From Gemmata palustris (lineage in GTDB: Bacteria; Planctomycetota; Planctomycetia; Gemmatales; Gemmataceae): a stretch of DNA of 64,000 nucleotides. The stretch covers positions 7,455,299 to 7,519,298 of the forward strand of contig NZ_JAGKQQ010000001.1 of assembly GCF_017939745.1 (NCBI RefSeq), in the 5' to 3' direction. Made by a program: the position numbers and the translations under genes. The notes under the pieces are model-generated. The model was not told the DNA's origin. It saw nothing but the letters and a program-made list of their open reading frames with translations, and did no database searches. Numbering within the stretch: position 1 is the stretch's first letter; each line of letters begins with the position of its first letter. This document shows positions 8,829-17,400 of this stretch, piece by piece.

Positions 8829-10073
8829 CTAGAGGAAAACGCGGTCGCCGAAGCGTTTCCGCACGCGCCCCGTGGTGGCGGGGGCGATCGCGTTGCCGTA
8901 CAGGTTGAGGTACATCAAGTTGCTCAGGTGTTCGCTGCGAGCTAGTGCTTCGGCGCCCGCGTCTCCGATGTGCGATTCCGCGACATCGAGCACCAGCAGC
9001 CCCGTGAGGTTCGCACTTTTCGCGAGCGATTCCGCACCACGGTCGCCGACGCGGTTGTCGTGCAAACTGAGGACGCGAAGGTTCGCGGTTGGCGCCCCCG
9101 CGATCCACGTAGCCGCCGTCGAAGCGAGATTATTGCCGCCCAGTGAAAGGCTCCGCAGTTCGGGGAAGAAGCTCGCCCCGACCAGCGCCGCGACGCCCTC
9201 GACGGCTGGAGCGGTTTGCAGAAGGTGTAGGATGCGCAGGTTCGGCAGTGTGGCGCCCGCGAGCGCGGTCAGCCCTTGCGCGCGGAGGCTATTATCGTTC
9301 AGGTCGAGTTCTTCGACCGACCGCACTGCAGCCGATGTGACCAACAGACCTAGCGATTCCGCAGAGAGCCGGTTGCTGGAGAAATCGAGTTTCTTCAATC
9401 GTGGTGGGTTCGGCAATCGGGCCAGCGCGCTAATGAGCGATCCGGCACCCGGTCGGTCCTCGCGGGCGCTCAGTCCAGTGAGTCGTGCGAACACGCGACT
9501 CCGCACGACCGCGGTAACGGCCGCCGGGGTCGTCAGTTGCGAACCGAGGTGCAGCTCGGTGAGGCGCTCGAAGTGCTCCGAATCAAATAGTCGTTGAATC
9601 GTTGGCCGGCCGGCGCCTTGCGCAAGCGAAAGGGATCGCAACCGATTCAGCCAGGGGCACGCGGCGATTGTGGCCGCGTCCGCGATCTGCGCGTTCTTGA
9701 GCTCGAGCGATTCAATAGGGTACTGCGCGAAAAGCTCGTCGGCGTGAGCGACGAACGAGGCCCCATCTTCCGCCTGGATCGCCCCCAACATCCCGCGGCG
9801 GAACGGATCGCGGCCCCATGAAAGTCCGTTTGGTAGTGGGGGAAGTTCGGCGATCCACCGCCCGCCGGCCGATTTTTGCTTTTTATCGTAATACCGCGCG
9901 CGGATGGAAGCCGGGTCGTACTCCGGGATGCGGCTCAGTTCGACGTGCGTGCGGACGAATGTGGCCCGGCGCGGGTCGCCGCTCTCTTCGAGTGCGTCCG
10001 CGTAAACTAGGCGCAGCGTGTCGTCGTCGGGGTTGTCGAGAACGGCACGGTAGAGTGCTTCGCGATCGTTCAT
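8829..10073 (-). CDS. TIGR02996-domain leucine-rich-repeat protein 3
   Basis: A 414-residue protein of the same tandem family, starting MNDREALYRAVLDNPDDDTL and followed by RLVYADALEESGDPRRATFV. The C-terminal units (LRVLSLHDNRVGDRGAESLA, LLVLDVAESHIGDAGAEALA, LMYLNLYGNAI) closely match those in the next gene upstream, so these two may be the most recent duplicates. No export signal is visible. Confidence 0.9.
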   Translation of the reverse strand: MNDREALYRAVLDNPDDDTLRLVYADALEESGDPRRATFVRTHVELSRIPEYDPASIRARYYDKKQKSAGGRWIAELPPLPNGLSWGRDPFRRGMLGAIQAEDGASFVAHADELFAQYPIESLELKNAQIADAATIAACPWLNRLRSLSLAQGAGRPTIQRLFDSEHFERLTELHLGSQLTTPAAVTAVVRSRVFARLTGLSAREDRPGAGSLISALARLPNPPRLKKLDFSSNRLSAESLGLLVTSAAVRSVEELDLNDNSLRAQGLTALAGATLPNLRILHLLQTAPAVEGVAALVGASFFPELRSLSLGGNNLASTAATWIAGAPTANLRVLSLHDNRVGDRGAESLAKSANLTGLLVLDVAESHIGDAGAEALARSEHLSNLMYLNLYGNAIAPATTGRVRKRFGDRVFL

Positions 10074-10125
10074 AGTGAGACGGAAGATATTTCGACAGAA
10101 TCCGCAGGGGTGAGAGAGGTCGGTT

Positions 10126-10163
10126 TCCTGTCTCGATCCTGTTTATCCTGTAAATCCTGTCAA
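10126..10163. repeat. Short repeat of the gacaggatt/acaggat type
   Basis: The stretch reads atcctgt four times with short spacers (clear units at 10136-10161) and ends in tcaa. It lies in the only larger gap (about 100 bp) within the LRR gene array. The complement (ttgacagga...) recurs at 29103-29131, and a variant at 34025-34054. No function is known to me; it is one of the interspersed repeat words of this genome. Confidence 0.75.
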
Positions 10164-10176
10164 CAATTCTTCTGTC

Positions 10177-11442
10177 TTACAAGCTGACGCGGTCCCCGAA
10201 CCGCTCGGTCAGTGCGGCGCGGGCGGTATCGCTGAATCCGCGGCCGGCGCGGGTGCGGAGGTCGAGCCGAATCAGGTGGTTCAGGTGCGGCGATTCGGCC
10301 AGCGCAAGGGCGCCCGTGTCGCCGATATCTGTTTCGCACAGATCGAGTTCGAGGAGTCCCGCCAGCGCACTCGACCCGGCGAGGCTCACGGCCCCGGAGT
10401 CGCGCACGTAGTTGTTCGAGAGGTTCAGCACGCGCAGCCCGCGGAACCCGCCGCACGCGGCCACCGCTCTCACGGCCGCCGGCCCCAGTGCGTTATTCGA
10501 GAGATCGAGCATGCGCAGCCCCGCCAGCCCGCCGGCTTCGGTCAGCGCCTTTACCCCCGGGCCGCCGGGCCGCGTCCGGCTCAGGTGCAGTGTGCGCAAC
10601 CCGCGAACGATTCCGCTCTCGGCGAGATCCCTGATCCCCTCCCCGGCGAGTGGGTTGTCACTCATGTCCAGGTGTTGAAGATCCTGGAGCGCGGGGAGCC
10701 GAAATAGAGCTTCGGCGTCGTTGCGGCCCACGCGATTGTTCGGGAGCGACAACCGCGACAACGCGCCCGAGCCCCGGGCGGCACCGAGTGCGTCGATCAG
10801 CAGCGCGGGCGGGAACGCATTCGAGCTCAATTCGAGCGCCTTCAGGCGATTGAACAGCGGCGCCGCGGCCAGCGTACTCAATCCCTCCGGGGAGATGCTC
10901 TCGAACTCGAACCCGAGTTCCGTGATGTTGCTTGTGTGCGGGGATTCGGCGAGCCGAGCGATATCGGCCGGGTCGAACCAGCCGGTAGAAAACGTGAGCC
11001 GGTGCAGTCGGGCCAGGTGGGGCCATTCGGCGAGCGAGGCGAGATCGGGGCGATCGCGCTGGTCCAAATCAATCGCCTGAATCGGGGCGGTGTCGAACAC
11101 CGCGTCGCCACTTTCGAGGAACGCGGTCAGCGACAACACGCCGATCTTCCACGGGAACCCGCGGCGGAACTCGAACCGGGTCCACTCGCACCCGGGGGGC
11201 GGTGGTTTCGGGAGTTGCTCGGTCATGCACCAGCCGGTCGCCGCATCGGGATCGTGTTGGCGCACGCTCACCCAGCCCGGGTCGTAGACGGGAAGCCGAG
11301 CGAGTGTGATCTGCGTGCGGATGAACGCGGCGCGCCGGGGCTCGCCGTTCTCTTCAATGAGATCGGCAAAGGCGAGGCGGGGTGTGTCCTCGTCCGGGTG
11401 CGCGCAGATAGCGCGGTACAGTGCGTCGTGCGAACTGGTCAT
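10177..11442 (-). CDS. TIGR02996-domain leucine-rich-repeat protein 4
   Basis: A 421-residue protein and the first gene of the array. The ATG at 11442 (MTSSHDALYRAICAHPDEDT) is preferred to a GTG four codons upstream because it aligns with the starts of the other three paralogues. The N-terminal TIGR02996 domain is followed by about ten LRR units, for example LRTLHLSRTRPGGPGVKALT, LRMLDLSNNALGPAAVRAVA and LRVLNLSNNYVRDSGAVSLA. A promoter for the array is expected in the 370-bp gap upstream, but no clear -35/-10 pair was recognised. Confidence 0.9.
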   Translation of the reverse strand: MTSSHDALYRAICAHPDEDTPRLAFADLIEENGEPRRAAFIRTQITLARLPVYDPGWVSVRQHDPDAATGWCMTEQLPKPPPPGCEWTRFEFRRGFPWKIGVLSLTAFLESGDAVFDTAPIQAIDLDQRDRPDLASLAEWPHLARLHRLTFSTGWFDPADIARLAESPHTSNITELGFEFESISPEGLSTLAAAPLFNRLKALELSSNAFPPALLIDALGAARGSGALSRLSLPNNRVGRNDAEALFRLPALQDLQHLDMSDNPLAGEGIRDLAESGIVRGLRTLHLSRTRPGGPGVKALTEAGGLAGLRMLDLSNNALGPAAVRAVAACGGFRGLRVLNLSNNYVRDSGAVSLAGSSALAGLLELDLCETDIGDTGALALAESPHLNHLIRLDLRTRAGRGFSDTARAALTERFGDRVSL

Positions 11443-11816
11443 TGGGTGCGGCACGTCCTCCGTGGCGATTCCACCCGCGCAGTTTACGCGGGCCGTACCG
11501 CCCGCGCCTATGCCAGTGGCGGAACCGGTTCCGCGCGCCGGTCGAGACGGGTATCCGATCGATTTTTGGCAGTAACCGCTCGGAGTTACTGCTCTCCGCA
11601 GTGAGTATTAGCGCCGGCCGGCACGATCGGTTAGTCTTTTAACAGGCGTTTCCTCTCGCACGCCCGTGTTTCGGTCACCCCGCCCCGCGCGGATAGAATA
11701 CTCAGCGTTCGTGACCGCGGTGTGCGGTCCCGGCGCGCTTCAAGATCAAGGAAACCTCCAAAGTGGTTGCGTGGTCCGCGGATTCTCTCGCGCTTCTGGC
11801 CAGTGCCGAGGGCGAG
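11443..11816. other. Intergenic gap upstream of LRR array and CNNM gene
   Basis: This divergent gap holds no convincing gene. It contains a hairpin-forming sequence at 11569-11592 (arms gcagtaac and gttactgc, loop of 8) and several GC-rich imperfect palindromes near 11515-11545. It should contain the promoters of the minus-strand LRR array and the plus-strand CNNM gene, but I could not assign them. Confidence 0.5.
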
Positions 11817-12974
11817 ATGAGCCAGACGCTCCTGATCGTGGGATTGGTCGCGATTCCGCTATTAGTTGCGATCAACGGGTTCTTCGTTGCGGCCGAGTTC
11901 GCTCTGGTCGCGGTCCGCAGAACGCGGGTGGAAGAACTGGTGAACCAGGGGCTCCCGGGTGCGTCCGCCTTACTCGCGGCGCTGAACGACCTGAACCGGA
12001 GCGTGGCCGCGTGCCAGCTCGGGATCACGGTCGCCAGCCTCGCACTCGGGTTCGTCAGCGAACCGGCCATCCACCGGCTCATTCACCCGCTCCTGTCCGG
12101 GTTCCCCGTCGAGTGGGCGCGGGTGCTCTCCATTCTCATCACGCTGTCGCTCATCACGTACATGCACGTCGTGTTCGGCGAGCAGATGCCGAAGCTCGCT
12201 GCGCTGCAAGAGAGCGAGCGGGTCGGGCTGTGGGTGGCGCGCCCGGTGTACCTGTTCGGCCGGGCGACGGCACCGCTCATCCAGCTCATGAACGGGTCGA
12301 GCGGGTGGTTCCTCCGGCGCCTGGGCTACCGCGGGGACGGCGAAGAGGGCGAGGTTCACACCGTGGACGAACTGCGCCTGCTGGTGGAGGACAGTGAAGA
12401 GGCGGGCGAGATCGACCCGGACGCGGCGGACATGGTGCTGGGCGTGTTCGCCCTCGCGGACAAGGTGGTGCGCGACTGCATGGTGCCGGCCGAGAAGATG
12501 GCCGCGCTCGACGTGTCCACTTCGCCCGACAAGGTGCTCGAAATCGCCCGGCTCGGCGCCCACACGCGGATGCCGGTGTTCGACGGCACGCCGGACAAGA
12601 TCGTCGGCATCGTGAACACGAAGGACTTGTTCTTCCTGTTCAGCACGTCCGGCGCGGTGGTGCTCGAAGACGCGCTGTACCCGGCCACGTTCCTCAGCCC
12701 CGAAGAACCGGTCGCGAATGCGTTCCGCCTGTTCCGCAAGTCGCACCGCCCGATGGCGATCGTGCGCGACGCGGGCGGAAAAGTGTTGGGGCTCATCACG
12801 CTCGAAGACGTGCTGGAAGAGATCGTCGGCGACATCGAAGACGAGCACGACGTACCCGTGCCGAAGCTGAAACTCGCGCGCCGGCGCGCGGTCGGGCTGC
12901 CGAGCAAGTCCGGCACCCACCAGCCGTTGAAACCGCGCCCCCCGGAGTCGCGCGACAAGCCCACGGGAAGTTGA
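11817..12974 (+). CDS. CNNM/CorC-type DUF21-CBS membrane protein
   Basis: A 385-residue protein. The N-terminal DUF21 (CNNM transmembrane) domain starts MSQTLLIVGLVAIPLLVAIN and contains NGFFVAAEFALVAVRRTRV, the family hallmark, plus about three membrane segments. Two CBS motifs follow (MPVFDGTPDKIVGIVNTKDL and PMAIVRDAGGKVLGLITLED). The protein ends about 45 residues after the second CBS, so the usual C-terminal CorC/HlyC domain is missing. Relatives are linked to magnesium or other cation efflux. The ATG at 11817 follows a purine-rich stretch; a GTG at 11763 would add 18 residues. Confidence 0.88.
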   Translation: MSQTLLIVGLVAIPLLVAINGFFVAAEFALVAVRRTRVEELVNQGLPGASALLAALNDLNRSVAACQLGITVASLALGFVSEPAIHRLIHPLLSGFPVEWARVLSILITLSLITYMHVVFGEQMPKLAALQESERVGLWVARPVYLFGRATAPLIQLMNGSSGWFLRRLGYRGDGEEGEVHTVDELRLLVEDSEEAGEIDPDAADMVLGVFALADKVVRDCMVPAEKMAALDVSTSPDKVLEIARLGAHTRMPVFDGTPDKIVGIVNTKDLFFLFSTSGAVVLEDALYPATFLSPEEPVANAFRLFRKSHRPMAIVRDAGGKVLGLITLEDVLEEIVGDIEDEHDVPVPKLKLARRRAVGLPSKSGTHQPLKPRPPESRDKPTGS

Positions 12975-13013
12975 TCCCCGCGCGGCACTCGACCCTTCGT
13001 GTACCAGTGACGG

Positions 13014-13457
13014 CTACCAACCGGCGTCCTCGTCGTCGTAGAGCGACGGGCGCTCGTCGATGGCGGCGAAGCTCGCCCCGAACACCCCGACCTTGACCCC
13101 GTGTTTGCGTAGCTCGGTCGTCGCGTACCCGCTCACCATTGTGAGGATGAGTAATCCCATACAGGGCACGACCGTCGCGAGGCCGAAAACCAGCGCGGCG
13201 AAGGCCCCGCGCAGTTCCCACGACAGCAGAAAGACGAAGATCCCGCCGACGGCGCCGAGGATGAGCGTGAGGACCACCGGGAACTGCATGTCCGGCTCGC
13301 GCCCCCGGCCCAGGATCGTCAGCGCGATAAATCCGGCCCACAGCGCCAGTTGTGCCAGCACGACCGCGATCAGCCAGCGCTGGTAGCGGGCGACCCGCTT
13401 CAGGCCCTCGATCGGGCGCTCGTAGCTCGGCCGGTCGAACTCGTCCCACGCGGCCAT
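13014..13457 (-). CDS. Uncharacterised four-helix membrane protein
   Basis: A 147-residue protein that I do not recognise. After an N-terminal soluble stretch (MAAWDEFDRPSYERPIEGLK) come about four hydrophobic segments: WLIAVVLAQLALWAGFIALT, FPVVLTLILGAVGGIFVFLL, then AFAALVFGLATVVPCMGLLI and the following TMVSG region. The tail is acidic (DERPSLYDDEDAGW). The ATG at 13457 is preferred to one five codons upstream. It converges on the CNNM gene with a gap of 39 bp that has no obvious terminator. Confidence 0.65.
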   Translation of the reverse strand: MAAWDEFDRPSYERPIEGLKRVARYQRWLIAVVLAQLALWAGFIALTILGRGREPDMQFPVVLTLILGAVGGIFVFLLSWELRGAFAALVFGLATVVPCMGLLILTMVSGYATTELRKHGVKVGVFGASFAAIDERPSLYDDEDAGW

Positions 13458-13571
13458 GTCCGCTCCCCGCATTGCGATCCCCTAATTTGGCGACAAGGGG
13501 CGGCAGCACCCGCTGAACACACATCGGAGGGGACGGTCGCAACAACCAACGCCCCGTACACGAACCGAGCG

Positions 13572-14567
13572 TTACGCTTTTCGCTGCACCAAGAGCCGCG
13601 CGCACCCCGCAGCGCCGATGAATCCCGCGTCCGAGCCGAGGCTCGCGAACCCGATCTTTACGGATTTCGTCGGGAACGGGAGCCCGAAGCGCTTGACGTA
13701 AGCATCAATCTTCGACCGGAACCATTCGCCCGCCGCGACCATGCCGCCGCCGAACACGATCATTTCCGGGTCCACGGCCGCGATCACCGCGCACGCCCCG
13801 AGGGCCAGATAGTACGCGGTGTCGTCCACCACCTTCTGGGCCAACTCGTCGCCCTCGGCCGCGTGCCGGAAGATCACCTTCGCGGTGAAATCGTCGTCGT
13901 TGGCCGTGTAGTAGTCGCGGAGTTTGGTGGCCGGTCCGCGCCAGCACGCCATATCCTCGCGCGCCCGGCGGACGACGTTGGTCGCGCTCGCGTAGGCTTC
14001 CAAACACCCGCGGGCACCGCACCCGCACTGCCGACCCGTGTCGGGCATCGCGATCCGCAGGTGCCCCAGTTCCCCGCCGTGACTGTGTTCGCCCTCGATA
14101 ATGGTGTCGTCGAGGATGATCCCGCCGCCGACGCCGGTCCCCAGGGTGAACAGTACCATGCTTTTCGCGTCACTGGCGGCCCCGACCCAGAACTCGCCGT
14201 AGGCCGCGGCGTTCGCGTCGTTCTGGTACGCGGTCGGCTTGTTGAACGCATGCGCAACGTGGTCCCGCACCGGAACGTTTTTCCACGGCTTCAGGTTCGG
14301 CGGGTCGAGGATCAGGCCCGCCTTGATGTCCATCAGGCCCGGCGTTGCGACCCCGATCGCGGTGATGTCCGCAAGGGTGAGGCCGGCGGCCTCGATCGCC
14401 TTACGGATCGTCGCGCACATTGTTTCCAGTCCCTCTTCCTGCCCGCGCTCGGGATTGGTGTCCATTACCACTGGCGCGGACAGCGGGCGCCCGTCGTTCG
14501 TCACAACGGCGGCCTTCATCGTGGTTCCGCCCACATCTAAACCGACGAAATTTTCCTGTGCGGCCAT
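13572..14567 (-). CDS. ROK family sugar kinase (glucokinase-like)
   Basis: A 331-residue ROK protein that probably phosphorylates glucose or a related hexose with ATP. The N-terminal phosphate motif is GLDVGGTTMKAAVV (residues 9-22). The zinc-binding ROK signature CGCGARGCLEAYAS is present, as are GTGVGGGIILDDTI and the catalytic-region ENDANAAAYGE-like segment (QNDANAAAYGEFWVG). Length and motif order match bacterial ROK glucokinases; a regulator is unlikely because there is no N-terminal helix-turn-helix. Substrate choice cannot be read from the sequence. Confidence 0.9.
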   Translation of the reverse strand: MAAQENFVGLDVGGTTMKAAVVTNDGRPLSAPVVMDTNPERGQEEGLETMCATIRKAIEAAGLTLADITAIGVATPGLMDIKAGLILDPPNLKPWKNVPVRDHVAHAFNKPTAYQNDANAAAYGEFWVGAASDAKSMVLFTLGTGVGGGIILDDTIIEGEHSHGGELGHLRIAMPDTGRQCGCGARGCLEAYASATNVVRRAREDMACWRGPATKLRDYYTANDDDFTAKVIFRHAAEGDELAQKVVDDTAYYLALGACAVIAAVDPEMIVFGGGMVAAGEWFRSKIDAYVKRFGLPFPTKSVKIGFASLGSDAGFIGAAGCARLLVQRKA

Positions 14568-14897
14568 TATTGCCTCAGTCGATTGCGTTTATGTGGATAC
14601 TTCGTGTTCGACATTTCATGCGGGGCCTTCACCCCGCGCACCAGAAGGCGCAAGGCGAAGCACAAACCACGGGGCACGAAATAGCAAACACTTTCCCCAA
14701 GTTGTACCAACGGCGCCGGGTTGTGACAGGTGAAGGTGTTAACGTGCGTTAGCGCCGGCTCGTGAGTGTTAACGACTCGCGCGGGGGGGCGCAAATCGGC
14801 CGAGTCGGGCGAACTTTCGTGCGGCAGTGATCTACGGTTACAAGAAGGAACATCCCCTGCGATCGCCCGCTGGTCGCCCCGCCCAGAAGCGCACATT
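14568..14897. other. Intergenic gap between ROK kinase and HEAT-repeat genes
   Basis: No gene seen. It contains a small hairpin at about 14621-14638 (gcgggg...ccccgc) and two copies of gtgttaacg about 30 bp apart (near 14737 and 14767), the second inside an imperfect palindrome. The region separates divergent genes and should hold both promoters. Confidence 0.45.
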
Positions 14898-15566
14898 ATG
14901 GAACCGCTCACACCGCAAGTGATGCACAAGTTGGTCTTCACGATCCTCGTCCACGGGCTGCCGGACGCGCAGACGAACGTGGCTTACGAGGTGCTGCTGG
15001 AGGCCCAGAACAACCCGAACCCCCAGGTCCGCGAACTGGCCGTGGTCGCCCTGGCCGAACTGCCGGTGCCCGCCCCCAAGCGGGTCGGGGCTCTGTCCAA
15101 GGGGTTGCGCGACGCTTCGGCCCGCGTTCGGCGCCGCGCGGCCCGGGCGCTGGGCGATTTTGGCGTTCAAGCCATTCCCGCCGTTCCCGCACTCGTGACC
15201 GGGTTGAAAGACAGCGACACCAGCGTGCGCCGCGACTGCGCCGGGACGCTCGGGCGCCTCGGGCCGGCGGCCGGGCCGGGTGCTCAGGGGCTGGTGAACC
15301 TGCTGTCCGAACCAGAAACGCGCAGTCGCGTTGTGGCCGCCACCGCGCTCAAGCGCATCGGCGGCGACGCGGTCCCCGTACTCTTGGTCGGCCTGCGCAA
15401 CGCGGACAGCGATTTCCGCGCCCGGTGCGCGCGGTTGCTCAGCCAGATCGCGCCCGACGACGGCGAGGTGAGCGAAGCGATTCGCGTGGCCGCGATCGAG
15501 GACGAGCGCTGTCGCGAACTGGCCGCCACGGTCGAATTTATCCCGCTCGCGATGGCCGTGAACTGA
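14898..15566 (+). CDS. HEAT-repeat protein
   Basis: A 222-residue helical solenoid starting MEPLTPQVMHKLVFTILVHG. At least four HEAT/PBS-lyase-type repeats are visible: NPQVRELAVVALAELPVPAP, ASARVRRRAARALGDFGVQA, DTSVRRDCAGTLGRLGPAAG and ETRSRVVAATALKRIGGDAV. There is no signal peptide. Such proteins act as protein-binding scaffolds; the partner is unknown. An upstream in-frame start would extend into the gap without repeat-like sequence, so the ATG at 14898 is used. Confidence 0.85.
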   Translation: MEPLTPQVMHKLVFTILVHGLPDAQTNVAYEVLLEAQNNPNPQVRELAVVALAELPVPAPKRVGALSKGLRDASARVRRRAARALGDFGVQAIPAVPALVTGLKDSDTSVRRDCAGTLGRLGPAAGPGAQGLVNLLSEPETRSRVVAATALKRIGGDAVPVLLVGLRNADSDFRARCARLLSQIAPDDGEVSEAIRVAAIEDERCRELAATVEFIPLAMAVN

Positions 15567-15570
15567 ACCT

Positions 15571-15603
15571 CCAGGGTGCGCCCGCGTTGCGGGCGCATCC
15601 TGG
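15571..15603. terminator. Bidirectional terminator hairpin
   Basis: A stem of about 15 bp with one G-U pair: ccagg at 15571-15575 and tgcgcccgc at 15577-15585, a three-base loop, then gcgggcgca and cctgg to 15603. It lies between the convergent HEAT-repeat and SDR genes, five bases after the HEAT stop. No T-run follows, as is common in high-GC genomes. Confidence 0.75.
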
Positions 15604-15629
15604 GATAAACAGTCACATCCCGGAAAACT

Positions 15630-16427
15630 TCAAAGCCGCCGACTCATCATCCACTTCACCGCGCGAAGCACCACGGCCCGCGGCAGGAACCGCTCCAAAA
15701 ACAGCATCACTTTGTTCCGCCAACCGGGAACGGTCATCCGCCGACCCGCCTTCATTGCGTTCAGGCCGGCTTCGGCCACGGGGCGCGGACCCATCGCTTG
15801 CCCCGCACTGAACACGCGCGTCACCTGCATCCCCGAAACCGCCGCGAACTCGGTCGCCACCGGTCCCGGGCATAGCACCGTTACCGTGACGCTGGTTTTG
15901 CGTAGTTCGCAGTGGAGCGCTTCCGAGAACGAGTTCACGAAGGCTTTCGTCGCGTAGTACACGGCCATGAACGGCCCGGCCTGGAAGCCCGCGATGGAGC
16001 CCACGTTCAGGATGCGCCCGCGGTTGCGCGCGACGAATTCGGGCAGGAACAGTCCCGTCAGTTCGGTTAGCGCGGTGATGTTAACTTGAATCATCCGTAG
16101 TGCTTTACCGAGATCCGATTTCACGAACGGGCCGAGGTCGCCGAATCCGGCGTTGTTCACCAGCACATCGATCGTGATCCCCGCTCCGTGAACGGCGTCG
16201 AACAACTTGCGCGGCGCGTCCGGTTCCGCGAGGTCTGCGGGGAACACGTGGCACGTCGCCCCGTGCTTCTGCTTCAACTCGTCCGCGAGTGTGCGGAGTT
16301 GATCGGCCCGGCGTGCGGTGAGAACGAGGTCGTGATCGACCGCGAGCAGGTGCGCGAGTTCGACGCCGATTCCGGCGCTGGCCCCGGTGACGAGCGCGAC
16401 CGGCCGCGGGGACGGTGACGTGGACAT
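15630..16427 (-). CDS. Short-chain dehydrogenase/reductase
   Basis: A 265-residue SDR. The NAD(P)-binding motif TGASAGIG is at residues 14-21, NNAGFGD is in the middle, and the catalytic pair is in YYATKAF with the usual preceding serine (NVGSIAGF). The sequence resembles the DltE/YqjQ-type branch that reduces acyl-like ketones. The C-terminal stretch (NKVMLFLERFLPRAVVLRAV) is hydrophobic and may touch the membrane. The ATG at 16427 is used because the extra 24 residues upstream lack SDR-like sequence. Confidence 0.88.
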   Translation of the reverse strand: MSTSPSPRPVALVTGASAGIGVELAHLLAVDHDLVLTARRADQLRTLADELKQKHGATCHVFPADLAEPDAPRKLFDAVHGAGITIDVLVNNAGFGDLGPFVKSDLGKALRMIQVNITALTELTGLFLPEFVARNRGRILNVGSIAGFQAGPFMAVYYATKAFVNSFSEALHCELRKTSVTVTVLCPGPVATEFAAVSGMQVTRVFSAGQAMGPRPVAEAGLNAMKAGRRMTVPGWRNKVMLFLERFLPRAVVLRAVKWMMSRRL

Positions 16428-16495
16428 AGCGGTACCCGTTGTAGTGCGACGAACGATGTTCGAGTGGCCCGCCACGCGAAAGCGGGCGATTTCGT

Positions 16496-17251
16496 TCAAG
16501 ACAGGATAGGATCTGCGGTCGGCTCGCCCTCTGCCGGGGCGTCTGGAAGGGTGACGAGGAAGATGGCGCCTTCGGGCTCGGGCTGCTCCAGGCCCAAACC
16601 GCGGTGCCGGATCAGTTCAAGTACCGCGAGGAAGATGCCGATCAGTCGCGCCTTGTAGTGCGGCGCCGGGAACGCCTCGCGGAACAGCAAGCGCCCGCCG
16701 GACGCGGTCACGCGCTCCATGAGTTGCGCTTCGTAAACGTGTTGCGGCGTATCGTCCACCGCGATCGTCGTCGGCTGGAGCGACTGGGTTTCGCGCATGA
16801 GGCGCGCGAACGCGCTGACCAAGTCCCACAACTCGACCGGGCGCACCTTGGGCTCATGTTCGCGTGCCGGTTCGGGCGGCTCCTGGCGCGCGACCCGCGT
16901 GCCGGCCTCCTCTGCTTTCGCTTCGAGCGCCGCCGCCGCGTCTTTAAACTTCCGGTACTCGAGTAACTGCCGCACGAGCTCGCGCCGCGGGTCCGGCTGA
17001 TCGTCGCTGGTGGCGTGCTCGTCGGCCGGGAGCAGCGAGCGGACCTTGATCTCCATCAGGGTGGCAGTCATTACCAGGAACTCGCCCGCGGCCTCGATGT
17101 CCAGTTCCTTGACGGCCAGGACGTAAGCGAGGAACTGGTCAGCAACTTCGGCGATGGGAATGTCGAGAACGTCCACCTCGCTCCGCTTGACCAGATAGAG
17201 GAGCAGGTCGAGCGGGCCGTGGAAAGCGTCGAGTGCGACGAGGTGTGACAT
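16496..17251 (-). CDS. scpA: Segregation and condensation protein A
   Basis: A 251-residue ScpA (kleisin subunit of the Smc-ScpAB condensin). It has the N-terminal signature FHGPLDLLLYLVKRSEVDVL followed by DIPIAEVADQFLAYV, a central linker rich in Glu and Arg, and the C-terminal winged-helix region (FLAVLELIRHRGLGLEQPEP). It acts on the chromosome by bridging the Smc heads. scpB and smc are not in this window. It is immediately upstream of the SDR gene on the same strand and divergent from the HtrA-like gene. Confidence 0.92.
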   Translation of the reverse strand: MSHLVALDAFHGPLDLLLYLVKRSEVDVLDIPIAEVADQFLAYVLAVKELDIEAAGEFLVMTATLMEIKVRSLLPADEHATSDDQPDPRRELVRQLLEYRKFKDAAAALEAKAEEAGTRVARQEPPEPAREHEPKVRPVELWDLVSAFARLMRETQSLQPTTIAVDDTPQHVYEAQLMERVTASGGRLLFREAFPAPHYKARLIGIFLAVLELIRHRGLGLEQPEPEGAIFLVTLPDAPAEGEPTADPILS

Positions 17252-17400
17252 GGGAACCGGACCGCGACTTTCGGGCGTTCACGCGCACGGAGTATAGCGG
17301 GGGGCGGAAAAGAAACCTAGCCGGGTAGGACGGCGGTACGCAGCCTGCCCCTTGCCTCCCCGGGATAGAATGGGCACCTCGAACGAGAAAGGCCCGTGCC

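Noticed and set aside
13350-14540. 396-codon open frame on the plus strand
   Set aside because: Antisense to the ROK kinase gene, whose motifs are clear; no domain features in the plus frame.
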